A stretch of 64,000 bases of DNA, from positions 62,001 to 126,000 of the forward strand of contig NZ_PDJV01000002.1 of the NCBI RefSeq assembly GCF_004116465.1, written 5' to 3'. The position numbers were made by a program, and so were the translations under genes. Origin of the DNA: Arcobacter sp. F2176. Its GTDB lineage: Bacteria > Campylobacterota > Campylobacteria > Campylobacterales > Arcobacteraceae. Shown here one piece after another: positions 8,081 through 17,101 of the stretch. Positions within the stretch are counted from its first letter, which is position 1; every line of letters begins with the position of its first letter. Below the pieces are notes generated by a model. That model saw nothing but the letters and a program-made list of their open reading frames with translations, searched no databases and was not told the DNA's origin.

Positions 8081-9646
8081 ATGGCTGAAGGTGTATTAGG
8101 ATTAGGAGCAGGACAAGCCTCTTCTTTAAATCAAGAGTTAATTGATAAGTTAAAAGCAGCAGAGAGAAAAGCTACAGTTGAACCTATTGAAACAAGTCAA
8201 AAAGATTTGGATGAAGAAGGTGTAAAACTTGCAAATATTAAATTGCAAGTTCAAGATGTACTTGATGCAATTAAACCATTTGACTTATTTGCAGCAGGTG
8301 GTGTAAATGCATTTAATCAAAAATCAGCTACAACTACAGGTGATTCCGTAGTATTTGATGCTGTTGATGCAGGGAATTTAAATACAGGAACAACAAATGT
8401 AAGTGTAAGTCAAATTGCCCAAAGAGATGTTTATCAAACTTCAACATTTAGTGATAAAGATGCAATAATTTCAACTACAGCAGGTTCTATGATAACCGTA
8501 AATGGAGTTGAATACTCAACTTTTAATAAAACATATCAAGAAGTAGCTGATAAGATTAATTTAAGTTCAAAATTAAATGCTTCAATAGAAGCAGTAGGAA
8601 CAAATTCTTATAGAATGGTTATAAAAAGTGAAGATTCAGGTATTGATAATGCTTTAAGTATAACTCAAACTGGTTCTGATTTAGGACTTAATGATTTTAC
8701 TTCAAGTTCAACAATTGCTTCAGGAACAGTTCCAGCTTCTAATTTATCATTAACTTTAAATGGAACAACTTTTACTACCAATGGAACTGAAACAAATAGT
8801 CAATTTATTTCAAGAATTAATGATAATGCTTCATTTGATGCATCAATTGATGCCGATGGTAAAGTGATAATTAAAAAAAGTGATGGAAGTGCGCTTGAAG
8901 TCACAAATGATGATTTAGGCTTAAATTTAACTAATAATAACCACACTTTAACTGCACAAAATCTGAAAGCAAAAATTGATGGTGTTGATTATGATATTTC
9001 TTCAAATGTCGTAACTGTTGATGGAGGATTGAAGATTTCTGCTTCTAAACTTGGAGACTCATCTATTTCTATAGAAAAAGATAAAACACAAATTGGAACA
9101 TTATTTAAAAGTTTTATTGATAAATTTAATACTTTGTCAAAATCAATTAATGATGAACTTTATTCAGGTAATTCAAAAATACAAGATAGATCAGCATTAA
9201 GAGACATAGAATCTCAAATAAAAAATATGATGTTTGGTAATTATGGGACAAACGATGATTTAAATTTATTTAACTATGGATTAGAAGTTGATAAAAATGG
9301 TAATTATTCATTAAAGGATAGTGATTTTAATAAAGCAGTTAGTGATGATTTTGATAATCTAAAAGATTTATTTATTGGAAAAGCTGAAAAAGAAGGATTT
9401 GGTACACAATTAAAAACAATAGTTGATTCTATGGATGCTACGGGTGGTGTTATAACTACATATGAAAATAATATGACATCAAGAAAGACAGAACTTGAGG
9501 AACAGTTGACAAAAGAGACGGAGAGTTTAAATTCAAAGTATTCTCAGCTTGCAAATCAGTTTTCAGCATATGGAGTAATCATAAATCAGTTTGAGTCGCA
9601 ATTTTCTAGTTTGAAAATGATGATTGATCAAAGTTCTTCTAAGTAA
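8081..9646 (+). CDS. fliD: Flagellar filament cap protein FliD
   Basis: A 521-residue protein with the FliD domain order: an N-terminal coiled segment (about 10-75, SLNQELIDKLKAAE), a middle beta-rich region carrying a flagellin-hook IN motif (DFTSSSTIASG to SFDASIDADGK), and a C-terminal FliD domain (about 290-521) with DRSALRDIESQIKNMMF and a final helix ending FSSLKMMIDQ. FliD is exported to the filament tip and guides flagellin folding. No unusual insert is present, in contrast to FlgK just upstream. It is followed by fliS, its usual partner. Confidence 0.95.
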   Translation: MAEGVLGLGAGQASSLNQELIDKLKAAERKATVEPIETSQKDLDEEGVKLANIKLQVQDVLDAIKPFDLFAAGGVNAFNQKSATTTGDSVVFDAVDAGNLNTGTTNVSVSQIAQRDVYQTSTFSDKDAIISTTAGSMITVNGVEYSTFNKTYQEVADKINLSSKLNASIEAVGTNSYRMVIKSEDSGIDNALSITQTGSDLGLNDFTSSSTIASGTVPASNLSLTLNGTTFTTNGTETNSQFISRINDNASFDASIDADGKVIIKKSDGSALEVTNDDLGLNLTNNNHTLTAQNLKAKIDGVDYDISSNVVTVDGGLKISASKLGDSSISIEKDKTQIGTLFKSFIDKFNTLSKSINDELYSGNSKIQDRSALRDIESQIKNMMFGNYGTNDDLNLFNYGLEVDKNGNYSLKDSDFNKAVSDDFDNLKDLFIGKAEKEGFGTQLKTIVDSMDATGGVITTYENNMTSRKTELEEQLTKETESLNSKYSQLANQFSAYGVIINQFESQFSSLKMMIDQSSSK

Positions 9647-9697
9647 TTTAAGTTTGAATATACTATACTCCTATGTATAAATAAATGGAGATGATTT

Positions 9698-10054
9698 GTG
9701 GGAATAGAGGTTTATAATCAACAAAATGCAGTTAGTAATGATCCTTATGTTTTAATACTAAAGCTTTATGAGGGATTATTGAGATATCTATCTTTTGCAG
9801 AAGAAGCAATGGAAAATGGAGATGTTGAAGAAAAATTTATTTATATTAACAAATCTATCGCAATTTTTGATGAACTAAGAAATATATTAGATTTTGATGG
9901 GGGAGATATCGCTCATTATTTAGATGGTTTATATCTTTATCAAATAGAGACACTTTTTACATCAGGTATTAACGATAATGTAAATTTAATACACCAAGTT
10001 AAAAGAGTAACTCAAGGTCTAATTGAAGCATGGAAAGACGAGACTGGTCTTTAG
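9698..10054 (+). CDS. fliS: Flagellin export chaperone FliS
   Basis: A 118-residue all-helical protein of FliS size. The motif VLILKLYEGLLRYL near the N-terminus and NDNVNLIHQVKRVTQGLIEAW near the end are FliS-like. FliS binds the C-terminus of flagellin in the cytoplasm and delivers it to the export gate. The start is GTG at 9698, chosen because GGAG ends 7 bases upstream; an ATG at 9691 is out of frame. The gene overlaps the next one by 25 bases. Confidence 0.9.
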   Translation: MGIEVYNQQNAVSNDPYVLILKLYEGLLRYLSFAEEAMENGDVEEKFIYINKSIAIFDELRNILDFDGGDIAHYLDGLYLYQIETLFTSGINDNVNLIHQVKRVTQGLIEAWKDETGL

Positions 10055-10299
10055 AAGCACTAAAGAGATTGACTTATGTTGATTCTTTAGATGAGGAGCA
10101 AAGGGCTGAGGGCTTAAAGTCTTGGACTGAAACTTATTTAACTACTACAGATATTACTGATTTTGAATTATCACATGAAGAACTTTTAAAATTAAGAGAA
10201 TTACTATTTAAAAATGCTAATTTTTTATTTACTCATAGAGAAAATATTTTAGAAGAGATGAAAAATATAACTACAATGAAAAAATTCTTAAAAAAATAA
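10030..10299 (+). CDS. Small helical protein in the fliT position
   Basis: An 89-residue, strongly charged, helical protein. It overlaps fliS by 25 bases in another frame and so depends on fliS translation. In many bacteria this place is held by FliT, the FliD chaperone, and the size and helical content would fit, but I see no residue pattern that proves it. The ORF is supported by coding bias and the closing helix FKNANFLFTHRENILEEM. The gene ends 12 bases inside the convergent tilS. Confidence 0.65.
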   Translation: MERRDWSLEALKRLTYVDSLDEEQRAEGLKSWTETYLTTTDITDFELSHEELLKLRELLFKNANFLFTHRENILEEMKNITTMKKFLKK

Positions 10300-11262
10300 A
10301 TCTTTTGGTTCAATACTTTTTTCAAAAAGATATGCTCTAATGTTTTTTGGGATTTTAAGTACCCTACAAACTTCTTTAAACTTTTTATCCATTGTATTTT
10401 TAGTTTTTGGGCAGATATAAATATACTCTGTTGAAATACAAATATTTATTTTGTCAGATATTGTTATTTCTTTTTGCTTAATTATTTCATCTCTTTGTGC
10501 TGATGATAAAAGTATTCCTCTTTTTTTTAAAGACTTATCTATTATTTTAATATTTAGATTGTCATCTTTTTTATTTTCAAAAATTTCTAAAGATTCTTTT
10601 TCATATATTGGCTTAAAATTTATATTTAAAGATTGAATATCATTTTTTAAATATGTGAAACTATTTTTAATACCGGTTTTGTATTCTTTTATTAACTCAT
10701 TTACAAAGTTTTTTCTAAAGTAATTTCTTTTATATTTTTCATCGTAATTAGAATCATCAATAAAATACTTATGATTATTCTCTTCTAAAAAGATTAGAAG
10801 TTCTTCTTTTGATAACTCAAGAAGAGGTCTATAAATAGTGTAGTTATCTTTTTTTGTTTTTTCTTCCAATCCAATTAGTTCAACTAATCCAGCACCTTTG
10901 CTTAGCTGCATCATAAACCACTCTAATTTGTCATTTAGTTGATGTGCTGTGAGTAAAGTATCATAATTATATTCTTTGATTATTTCATCAAAAAAAGTAT
11001 ATCTTATATCTCTTGCTTCTTTTTCGAAGTTAGAAGTGTTTTTTAAAACTACTTCTTTAAAAAAACACTTTTTAGTATATTTTTCTGCTAATTCTTTTGC
11101 ATAAGTAACTTCATCTTTTGATTGTTCTCTGATATTATAATTTACAATTGCAATATCAAAAGGAATATTTTGTTCTAGTAGTAAAAAAAATAACGCAGAA
11201 GAATCAATACCACCTGAAAATGCTAAAAGATTTTTAGTGGTATTGATATTAAATTTAATCAT
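10288..11262 (-). CDS. tilS: tRNA(Ile)-lysidine synthase TilS
   Basis: A 324-residue N-type ATP pyrophosphatase. The PP-loop is SGGIDSS at residues 16-22, followed by the family pattern HQLNDKLEWFMMQL and RPLL. The enzyme adds lysine to C34 of the AUA-decoding isoleucine tRNA. The C-terminal substrate domain is short, as is common in Campylobacterota. The start overlaps the rimO stop by one base (TAATG), so both are in one leftward operon. Its 3' end overlaps the fliT-position gene by 12 bases. Confidence 0.94.
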   Translation of the reverse strand: MIKFNINTTKNLLAFSGGIDSSALFFLLLEQNIPFDIAIVNYNIREQSKDEVTYAKELAEKYTKKCFFKEVVLKNTSNFEKEARDIRYTFFDEIIKEYNYDTLLTAHQLNDKLEWFMMQLSKGAGLVELIGLEEKTKKDNYTIYRPLLELSKEELLIFLEENNHKYFIDDSNYDEKYKRNYFRKNFVNELIKEYKTGIKNSFTYLKNDIQSLNINFKPIYEKESLEIFENKKDDNLNIKIIDKSLKKRGILLSSAQRDEIIKQKEITISDKINICISTEYIYICPKTKNTMDKKFKEVCRVLKIPKNIRAYLFEKSIEPKDLFF

Positions 11263-12602
11263 TAAATTTCTTTAATTGCTGTTCCAAGTAATTTATCACC
11301 TGCCAATTCACTTATTTTTACTTGGTATGATTTTCCTACTGTTAACTCTTTTCCTGTTTCATTGTCATTGATATAAATCTCTCCATCAATTTCAGGTGCC
11401 CAAATTGTTTTTCTAGCACTAAGTAAATATTCATGTTCTTCACTTTCTCCATCAATATATACATCTACTATTTGTCCAATCTCTTTTTCTAAAGATTCTA
11501 ACGTTTTTCTTTGAATTATTTCACCCAAAATCTCAGCTCTTTTATCAATAATCTCTTGATCTACTTTTCCATCTAGTTCATATGCAGTAGTTCCATCTTC
11601 ATCAGAATATGAAAATACATTTGCTCTATCAAAACTATACTCTTCTACATAAGAACATAACTCTTCAAAGTCTTCTTGTGTTTCACCTGGATGACCTGCA
11701 ATAAAAGTAGTCCTTACAAAGGAATTAGGAGTGTTTCTCATGGCACTCATAAGTTCCTTAAGCTTTTCTACTCCTTTACCTCTTTTCATGATTTTAAGCA
11801 CCTTAGAGCTTATGTGTTGTAATGGCATATCAAAGTAGTTTTCAAATACTGTAGACTCTTCTATTTTTTTGATAAGTGATAAAGTTGTTGTAGAGGGATA
11901 AAGGTATAAAATTCTGGCACTTTTGATTCCTTCTATTTTTTCAACTTCATTAACAAGTCTTTCTAATCCATCATTGATATTTAAATCTCTTAAAAAAGAT
12001 GAACTATCTTGTGAAACAAAAGAAAAATCACAAAATCCTTGTGACACAAGATTCTTAACCTCTTTAACAAGTGATTCTAAAGTCCTAGAGTGAAGTTTTC
12101 CTTTAAATGAAGGAATAGCACAGAACGAACAAACTTGATTACACCCTTCAGATAATTTGATATAAGCATGGTAATTTGAACCAGTGATAACTCTATCGTT
12201 TGTCTCATTTAATAAAAACACTTCATCTGTAAAACCACTTCTTTTTTCTTTTACAAGTGTGTCGATTTTATCATAATCTCCAACTCCTGTGAAAATATCA
12301 ATTTCTGGTAACTCTTTTTGCAACTCTTCTTTGTATCTTTCACTTAAACATCCAGCCATAACTAAAACAGAATCTTTTTTTCTTAGCCCATGTAATTCAA
12401 GAATTGTATTTATACTTTCCTCTTTTGCACTATCAATAAAACCACATGTGTTTACGATAATTACATCAGAGCTTTTAGCATCATTTGATATTGTATAATC
12501 TTTTAGTTTACCAAGCATGATTTCAGAATCAACTAAATTTTTAGTACAGCCAAGGCTTACTAAGTGTAGTGATTTCTGAGGATTTTGTGTTGAAAATTTC
12601 AT
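11262..12602 (-). CDS. rimO: Ribosomal protein S12 methylthiotransferase RimO
   Basis: A 446-residue radical-SAM methylthiotransferase. Three cysteines of the auxiliary cluster (Cys19 in SLGCTKN, Cys53 in NTCGF, Cys85 in AGCLSERY) precede the radical-SAM triad CNQVCSFC (Cys154, 158, 161), with a TRAM domain at the C-terminus (about 375-446). The SLGCTKN and CAIPSFKG motifs separate RimO from MiaB, whose gene is at 46230. RimO thiomethylates Asp of ribosomal protein S12. The upstream intergenic region is shared with the divergent DUF2892 gene. Confidence 0.95.
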   Translation of the reverse strand: MKFSTQNPQKSLHLVSLGCTKNLVDSEIMLGKLKDYTISNDAKSSDVIIVNTCGFIDSAKEESINTILELHGLRKKDSVLVMAGCLSERYKEELQKELPEIDIFTGVGDYDKIDTLVKEKRSGFTDEVFLLNETNDRVITGSNYHAYIKLSEGCNQVCSFCAIPSFKGKLHSRTLESLVKEVKNLVSQGFCDFSFVSQDSSSFLRDLNINDGLERLVNEVEKIEGIKSARILYLYPSTTTLSLIKKIEESTVFENYFDMPLQHISSKVLKIMKRGKGVEKLKELMSAMRNTPNSFVRTTFIAGHPGETQEDFEELCSYVEEYSFDRANVFSYSDEDGTTAYELDGKVDQEIIDKRAEILGEIIQRKTLESLEKEIGQIVDVYIDGESEEHEYLLSARKTIWAPEIDGEIYINDNETGKELTVGKSYQVKISELAGDKLLGTAIKEI

Positions 12603-12665
12603 ATATAACCTATTAGTTTTTTTGGAATTTTAGCATAATAGTTTGAATTAATCAAAAATAGGAAA

Positions 12666-12701
12666 AATTATAATATTTAATTATAATTAAATATTATAAT
12701 T
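12666..12701. repeat. 36-base perfect AT palindrome
   Basis: Bases 12666-12701 read the same on both strands, with the centre at 12683/12684 (core TTTAATTATAATTAAA). It contains only A and T. It sits between the divergent rimO start and the promoter of the DUF2892 gene, so it is not placed as a terminator. It may be a protein binding site or a cruciform-prone spacer. Confidence 0.75.
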
Positions 12702-12705
12702 AAAT

Positions 12706-12734
12706 TTGACAATTTTATCTTTAATTTGTATAAT
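12706..12734 (+). promoter_or_regulatory. Perfect-consensus sigma70 promoter
   Basis: TTGACA at 12706-12711 and TATAAT at 12729-12734 are separated by exactly 17 bases. Transcription should start near 12741, inside the inverted repeat at 12736-12758, and drives the DUF2892 gene. Confidence 0.85.
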
Positions 12735-12735
12735 T

Positions 12736-12758
12736 CAAGATAAGAAAAACTTATCTTG
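12736..12758 (+). promoter_or_regulatory. Inverted repeat over the transcription start (operator or leader hairpin)
   Basis: CAAGATAAG and CTTATCTTG form a perfect 9-base inverted repeat around AAAAA. It begins one base after the TATAAT box, so it overlaps the predicted start site. That place suits a repressor operator; a 5' hairpin in the mRNA is the alternative. Confidence 0.6.
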
Positions 12759-12771
12759 TAGGAAATGAAAA

Positions 12772-12954
12772 ATGAACAAATTTGATAAAATAAAACTTTT
12801 TTGTAGAAAATTTAGAATAGCTATTGGTATTATTTTAATATTAGTAGGATTTTATACAGGGATTGCTTGGTTTTACTTAGGAATACTGCCTTTATTAGCA
12901 GGACTTACTAACTTTTGTCCTTTATGTATAATAAGCAAAAAATGTACGATATAA
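12772..12954 (+). CDS. DUF2892 (YgaP-like) small membrane protein
   Basis: A 60-residue protein with two closely spaced membrane helices (about residues 14-32 and 33-48) and the DUF2892 pattern RIAIGIILI, a GxxW-F-type turn, and the ending LTNFCPLC. Three cysteines cluster at the C-terminus (FCPLCIISKKC). The family often accompanies rhodanese or redox proteins, but its function is unproven. AGGA lies 8 bases before the ATG. The gene stands alone, and is convergent with panC 14 bases away. Its very strong promoter and operator-like repeat suggest tightly controlled, high expression. Confidence 0.85.
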   Translation: MNKFDKIKLFCRKFRIAIGIILILVGFYTGIAWFYLGILPLLAGLTNFCPLCIISKKCTI

Positions 12955-12968
12955 ACTCTTAAAAGAGT

Positions 12969-13793
12969 TTATATCCACATATTATCAATAAGTCTTGTAG
13001 TTCCAACTTTACATGCAATAAGTATTATTGTATTTTTTACTTCTATTGTTTGAATCTCTTCAAAATTTCTATTTACTATTGCTATATATTCTACATCTAA
13101 GTTTGACATTACTTCTTGCATTTTTGTTTTTATAGTTTGGGCATCTCTTTCACCTTTTGTAACAGCAATAATTGTCATATTTAAAGATTTTGAAATAGCT
13201 AATGCTTCTTTTCTCTCTTCAGATGATAAATATATATTTCTAGAACTCATTGCAAGTCCATCTGCTTCTCTTACAATGTCACATTCAACTATATTTATAG
13301 GTAAAAAAAGATTTTTAACCATTTGAGAGATTAAAGAGAGTTGTTGAGCATCTTTTTTCCCAAAGTATGCATTTGAAGGTTGAACCAAGTTAAATAGTTT
13401 TAAAACAACTTGTAAGACACCATCAAAGTGTCCAGGTCTTTTTTCACCTTCTAAAATAAAGCCAGTTATTTTTGGAGCTTTTAGTGAAACTTCATCATTA
13501 CTTTGATACATAGAAGTTACCTCTGGCATAAATAAATAATCAACTTTACAAAGTTCACAGATTCTTTTATCTGCTGCATCTTTTTTGGGATATTTATCCA
13601 AATCTTCATTTGGTAAGAATTGTGTTGGATTTAGAAAAATAGAAACTATTACAATGTCATTATTTATTCTTGCATTTTTGATTAATGAAATATGTCCTTC
13701 ATGTAAAGCACCCATAGTTGGAACAAATCCAATTGTTCCCTTTAGCTCTTTTCTAATAGCTTGTAACTCTTCAATAGTATTAATTATTTTCAA
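12969..13793 (-). CDS. panC: Pantothenate synthetase PanC
   Basis: A 274-residue enzyme joining pantoate and beta-alanine with ATP in coenzyme A synthesis. The adenylate-forming HIGH-type motif [14 protein letters not shown] (about residues 25-38), the FLNPTQF loop, [10 protein letters not shown]-type KDAQQL, and [12 protein letters not shown] are all present. It follows the permease gene by 23 bases in the same direction, so the two may share a transcript. PanB and panD are not in the window. Confidence 0.95.
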   Translation of the reverse strand: MKIINTIEELQAIRKELKGTIGFVPTMGALHEGHISLIKNARINNDIVIVSIFLNPTQFLPNEDLDKYPKKDAADKRICELCKVDYLFMPEVTSMYQSNDEVSLKAPKITGFILEGEKRPGHFDGVLQVVLKLFNLVQPSNAYFGKKDAQQLSLISQMVKNLFLPINIVECDIVREADGLAMSSRNIYLSSEERKEALAISKSLNMTIIAVTKGERDAQTIKTKMQEVMSNLDVEYIAIVNRNFEEIQTIEVKNTIILIACKVGTTRLIDNMWI

Positions 13794-13816
13794 TAAATCT
13801 CCTTTAATAACTTTTT

Positions 13817-14776
13817 TTATTTTGTATCAAAATTTGGATTGAGTTTTAGTAGAACTAAATCAGCCAACATATTTCCAAGAAGCGTTAAAAAAGCTCCAAT
13901 AATTAGTATTCCCATAATTACTGGATAATCATGAGCTAGGGCACTATGAAAAAATAGTAAGCCCATTCCATCTATTGAAAATATTGTTTCAAGTATAACA
14001 GAACCACCAATAATCCCTGGAAGTGATAATCCAAGTATTGTAATAACAGGTGGGTATAGATTTGGTAAAATATAGTATCTTAAAATTTGATTTTTACTTA
14101 GTCCTCTAGCTTTTGCAAAAAAGATATAATCACTTTTTAGTATTTCAATTGTAAGTGATCTAATATATAAAGTCAAACTTCCAATTCCACCAAAAACAAT
14201 TATAAAAATCGGTAAAATTAAATGCTTCGCAAAATCTATGTAGTAAGCAAAACTTCCATCATCTTTTACGCTATGCAATCCAGATATTGGCAAAATTTCA
14301 AAATTAACAGCAAAAACTAAAACTCCAAGTAATGCCAAATAAAATGAAGGCATAGAAAAACTTAAAAGTGAAAGTTGACCAGTAAATTTATCAAAAAATG
14401 ATGATTTATTTAAAGCTGATTTAATACCTAAATAAAGTGATAGTATAAATATAAAAATCATTGAAATAATATTTAAAGCAAGGGTAATTGGAATTCTATT
14501 TAAAATCTCATTTTTTACCATTTCTCCTGAGCTAAAAGATATACCAAAATCAAGATGAAGTATTGAAAAAAGCCAAGAAAAGTATTGTACATAAAGAGGT
14601 TTATCTAAGCCATAAATAGACTTTAGGTGTTGAATTGACTCTTCTGTGATATTTGGGTTTAAATCTCCACTTGCAAAAAATGAATTAGGAGCAAGATGTA
14701 TAGCTAAAAAAGATATTAGACTAATAATAAAAAGCATAATTAATAAGTACAAAAGCTTGTTTATTAATAATTTCAA
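13817..14776 (-). CDS. Oligopeptide-type ABC transporter permease (OppB/DppB family), isolated
   Basis: A 319-residue inner-membrane protein with about six helices. The N-terminal part has the family signature (HLAPNSFF, then [15 protein letters not shown]) and the cytoplasmic coupling loop is [23 protein letters not shown], the EAA motif that meets the ATPase. The start is TTG with AGGAG 9 bases upstream. The usual partners (OppC, OppD, OppF, binding protein) are absent: panC follows and acpS is divergent. It must therefore work with subunits encoded elsewhere, or be a remnant; the reading frame is fully intact. Confidence 0.85.
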   Translation of the reverse strand: MKLLINKLLYLLIMLFIISLISFLAIHLAPNSFFASGDLNPNITEESIQHLKSIYGLDKPLYVQYFSWLFSILHLDFGISFSSGEMVKNEILNRIPITLALNIISMIFIFILSLYLGIKSALNKSSFFDKFTGQLSLLSFSMPSFYLALLGVLVFAVNFEILPISGLHSVKDDGSFAYYIDFAKHLILPIFIIVFGGIGSLTLYIRSLTIEILKSDYIFFAKARGLSKNQILRYYILPNLYPPVITILGLSLPGIIGGSVILETIFSIDGMGLLFFHSALAHDYPVIMGILIIGAFLTLLGNMLADLVLLKLNPNFDTK

Positions 14777-14891
14777 TTCTATTATCTCCTAGGTTTTTTA
14801 AATAAAAAAGTATTTTAGCATTTGTTATATTATTTTCAGTACTAATTACTAACGAAAAGTTTGATACTGTTAACTTTTTATTAAAAAGCTA

Positions 14892-14920
14892 TTTACAAAA
14901 TTAAGATAGAATTATACAAT
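14892..14920 (+). promoter_or_regulatory. Sigma70-type promoter for the acpS-lpoB operon
   Basis: TTTACA at 14892-14897 and TACAAT at 14915-14920 are 17 bases apart, one mismatch each from consensus. A start near 14927 gives a leader of about 25 bases before acpS. Confidence 0.55.
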
Positions 14921-14952
14921 TAATAAATTAAGAATAAATATTTAGGGTAAAA

Positions 14953-15303
14953 ATGATTGGTATAGATGTAGTAAGTATAAAAAGAATTGAAAAAATGTAT
15001 GAAAAGTTTGGGAATAAAGCTTATCAAAGATATTTAAATGATGATGAAATAAAACTTGTCAAAAAAGTAGAAACAGCAGCTGGCTTTTGGGCTGCAAAAG
15101 AGGCTGCAAGTAAAGCTCTTGCTTGTGGGATAGGAGAGGAGTGCGGTTTCCATGATATTATTATCTCTAAAACAGTTAAAAATGCTCCTCTTATAACTTT
15201 CTCACAAAAAGTTTTAGACAACTTTTCAATAAAAAATGCTCATCTTTCTATTACCCATGATACTGGCTTTGCAATAGCAGTTGTTGCTTTAGAGAAAAAC
15301 TAG
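14953..15303 (+). CDS. acpS: Holo-[acyl-carrier-protein] synthase AcpS
   Basis: A 116-residue phosphopantetheinyl transferase that activates acyl carrier protein. The two family motifs are present: IGIDVVSIKRIEKM (Mg-binding Asp5) and FWAAKEAASKAL (catalytic Glu and Lys), and the end HLSITHDTGFAIAVV is typical. It heads a rightward operon: the next gene starts 2 bases after its stop. Confidence 0.95.
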   Translation: MIGIDVVSIKRIEKMYEKFGNKAYQRYLNDDEIKLVKKVETAAGFWAAKEAASKALACGIGEECGFHDIIISKTVKNAPLITFSQKVLDNFSIKNAHLSITHDTGFAIAVVALEKN

Positions 15304-15305
15304 TT

Positions 15306-16640
15306 ATGACTAAAAGAGGATTTGTAAAACTTTTTTTTACTAGCATATTTATATTCTCTTTTTATGGATGTGCTGTTATAAGTGGATATGAAGACTCTTT
15401 GAATAATTTTGATAACAATTTAGAATCAAAAAATTGTGATTACACTCAAATAGAAGAAAAGATAAAAGAGAATGATGATCCAATACTTTGGGGTATTCAA
15501 GGTGGCTCATTGGCTAGAAATTGTTTTGCTTATAAAAAAAGTAATGGCTTTTTTGATGAAGCAGAAGAGAAGTATAAACAAACAGTAGATAAAGATACAA
15601 TTTTTGATAATACCTTAGAAGCTTCAAAAAGTATTTTAGTAAATAATAATGCAAATGAGTATGAGGGAAACACCTATGAAAAAGTGATGGTAAATACTTA
15701 CAAAGCTTTAAATTATGTAAGCTTACATGATAATGTAAATGCAAGAATAGAGTTTAATAGAGCTTTGGATAGACAAAGAAGAGCAAAAGATTATTTTAGA
15801 AGTGAGATAGAAAAAGAACAAGTAAATTTAGAAAAAGAGAATAAAGCAGCCAAAAATACTGTATATAAACAATATGATAGCTTGTTAAATGATTTTAAAG
15901 CATATCCTGATTTTATAAATCCCTTCACAACTTATATGGCTGGAATATATTTTTTATTAGATGGAGATACAATAAAGGCAAGGGATTTATTAAAAGAGTC
16001 TATGGAAATGCAACCCTCAAATGAACAAATAAAAAGTGATTATGAACTTAGTAATAAATATTTTGATTCATCTTTGAGGGAATCAAAAGAAAAATATGCT
16101 TGGATTATTTATGAAAATGGTAAAGGAATGATAAAAGATGAGACAAGAATTGATATTCCACTGTTTATATTTTCAAGAAATGTGATATATACAGGCATTG
16201 CTTTGCCAAAGATTGTTGAAAGAAATAGTTCATATTCTTATTTAGATATCGCTGGAAAAAATACAAAAGAAGTTTGTAATATGGATAATGTAATAAAAAC
16301 AGAATTTAAAAAAAGATTTCCAGCTATTTTAAGTGAAGCCATAGCAAATACAATTACAAAGACAATCACACAAAAACAACTCAATGATACTAGTCCCTTA
16401 GCTGGGTTTTTAGGAGTTTTGTATCAAGCTTTGACAAATAAAACAGATGTCAGGTCTTGGAGTGCTTTGCCTAAAAACTTTCAAAGTTTAAGGATAAAAC
16501 TTGATGGAAAACCAATTGAAATTAAAAATAATGAAGGTAAAATTATAAAGGAAGTTTTTATTCCTAATGATAAAAATGCATTAATTTATGTAAAATCACA
16601 ATCAGTAGGAAATAATATAATTCATAAGATTTTATTTTAA
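15306..16640 (+). CDS. COG3014-type outer-membrane lipoprotein
   Basis: A 444-residue lipoprotein with a signal ending at Cys22 (FYGC). It has a TPR-like helical repeat region (about residues 60-260), with NTYKALNYVSLHDNVNARIEFNRA and AGIYFLLDGDTIKARDLL, and a beta-rich C-terminal part. This matches the COG3014 family, found in a fixed triad with YcfL-like and LpoB-like lipoproteins, as here. In Enterobacteria LpoB activates penicillin-binding protein 1B; the role of the COG3014 member is not known. It starts 2 bases after acpS. Confidence 0.75.
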   Translation: MTKRGFVKLFFTSIFIFSFYGCAVISGYEDSLNNFDNNLESKNCDYTQIEEKIKENDDPILWGIQGGSLARNCFAYKKSNGFFDEAEEKYKQTVDKDTIFDNTLEASKSILVNNNANEYEGNTYEKVMVNTYKALNYVSLHDNVNARIEFNRALDRQRRAKDYFRSEIEKEQVNLEKENKAAKNTVYKQYDSLLNDFKAYPDFINPFTTYMAGIYFLLDGDTIKARDLLKESMEMQPSNEQIKSDYELSNKYFDSSLRESKEKYAWIIYENGKGMIKDETRIDIPLFIFSRNVIYTGIALPKIVERNSSYSYLDIAGKNTKEVCNMDNVIKTEFKKRFPAILSEAIANTITKTITQKQLNDTSPLAGFLGVLYQALTNKTDVRSWSALPKNFQSLRIKLDGKPIEIKNNEGKIIKEVFIPNDKNALIYVKSQSVGNNIIHKILF

Positions 16641-16649
16641 AGGAGATTT

Positions 16650-17093
16650 ATGAAAAAGATATATTTAATTATGACAATAATAAGTGTTATACTTCTTAGC
16701 GGGTGTGCACAAAAAGAAGTAAAAGTTGAGCCTAAGCTAAGTGATGATTCACATATTGTCATTGATAAGACATTGGATACTTGGCTAAAACTTGAGAAAC
16801 TAAACTATTTTCAAAAAAGTGATGGCTTTTGGGTTGTACAAGCTAGATTTAAAAACACAACTTATATGAATAGAAATGTAGCTTACAAAATAGATTGGAT
16901 AGATAAAAATGGTTTTATTGTAAAAACAATTTTGTCTAAATGGAAAATGGCAACAGTGGAAGAGAATAGGGATTTTACTATTAATGGCGTATCCCCTTCA
17001 AATCAAATCAAAGATTTTGTAATAAGAGTGCAAGATACAAGTAGAGATGATGAACAAAGAAAAGATAGTAGCCATTATGAATATCAAAACTAA
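16650..17093 (+). CDS. YcfL-family lipoprotein (DUF1425)
   Basis: A 147-residue lipoprotein: the signal ends at Cys19 (LLSGC), and the mature domain has the beta-sandwich pattern of DUF1425, with QARFKNTTYMNRNVAYKIDW and KMATVEENRDFTINGVSPSN. It lies between the COG3014 gene (9 bases before) and the LpoB gene (8 bases after), the standard order of this triad. Its biochemical role is unknown; by context it belongs to the cell-wall-synthase activation module. Confidence 0.8.
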   Translation: MKKIYLIMTIISVILLSGCAQKEVKVEPKLSDDSHIVIDKTLDTWLKLEKLNYFQKSDGFWVVQARFKNTTYMNRNVAYKIDWIDKNGFIVKTILSKWKMATVEENRDFTINGVSPSNQIKDFVIRVQDTSRDDEQRKDSSHYEYQN

Positions 17094-17101
17094 GGAATAA
17101 A

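Noticed and set aside
12666-12701. The AT palindrome as a terminator
   Set aside because: Both neighbouring genes run away from it, and there is no G+C core or T-tail pattern.
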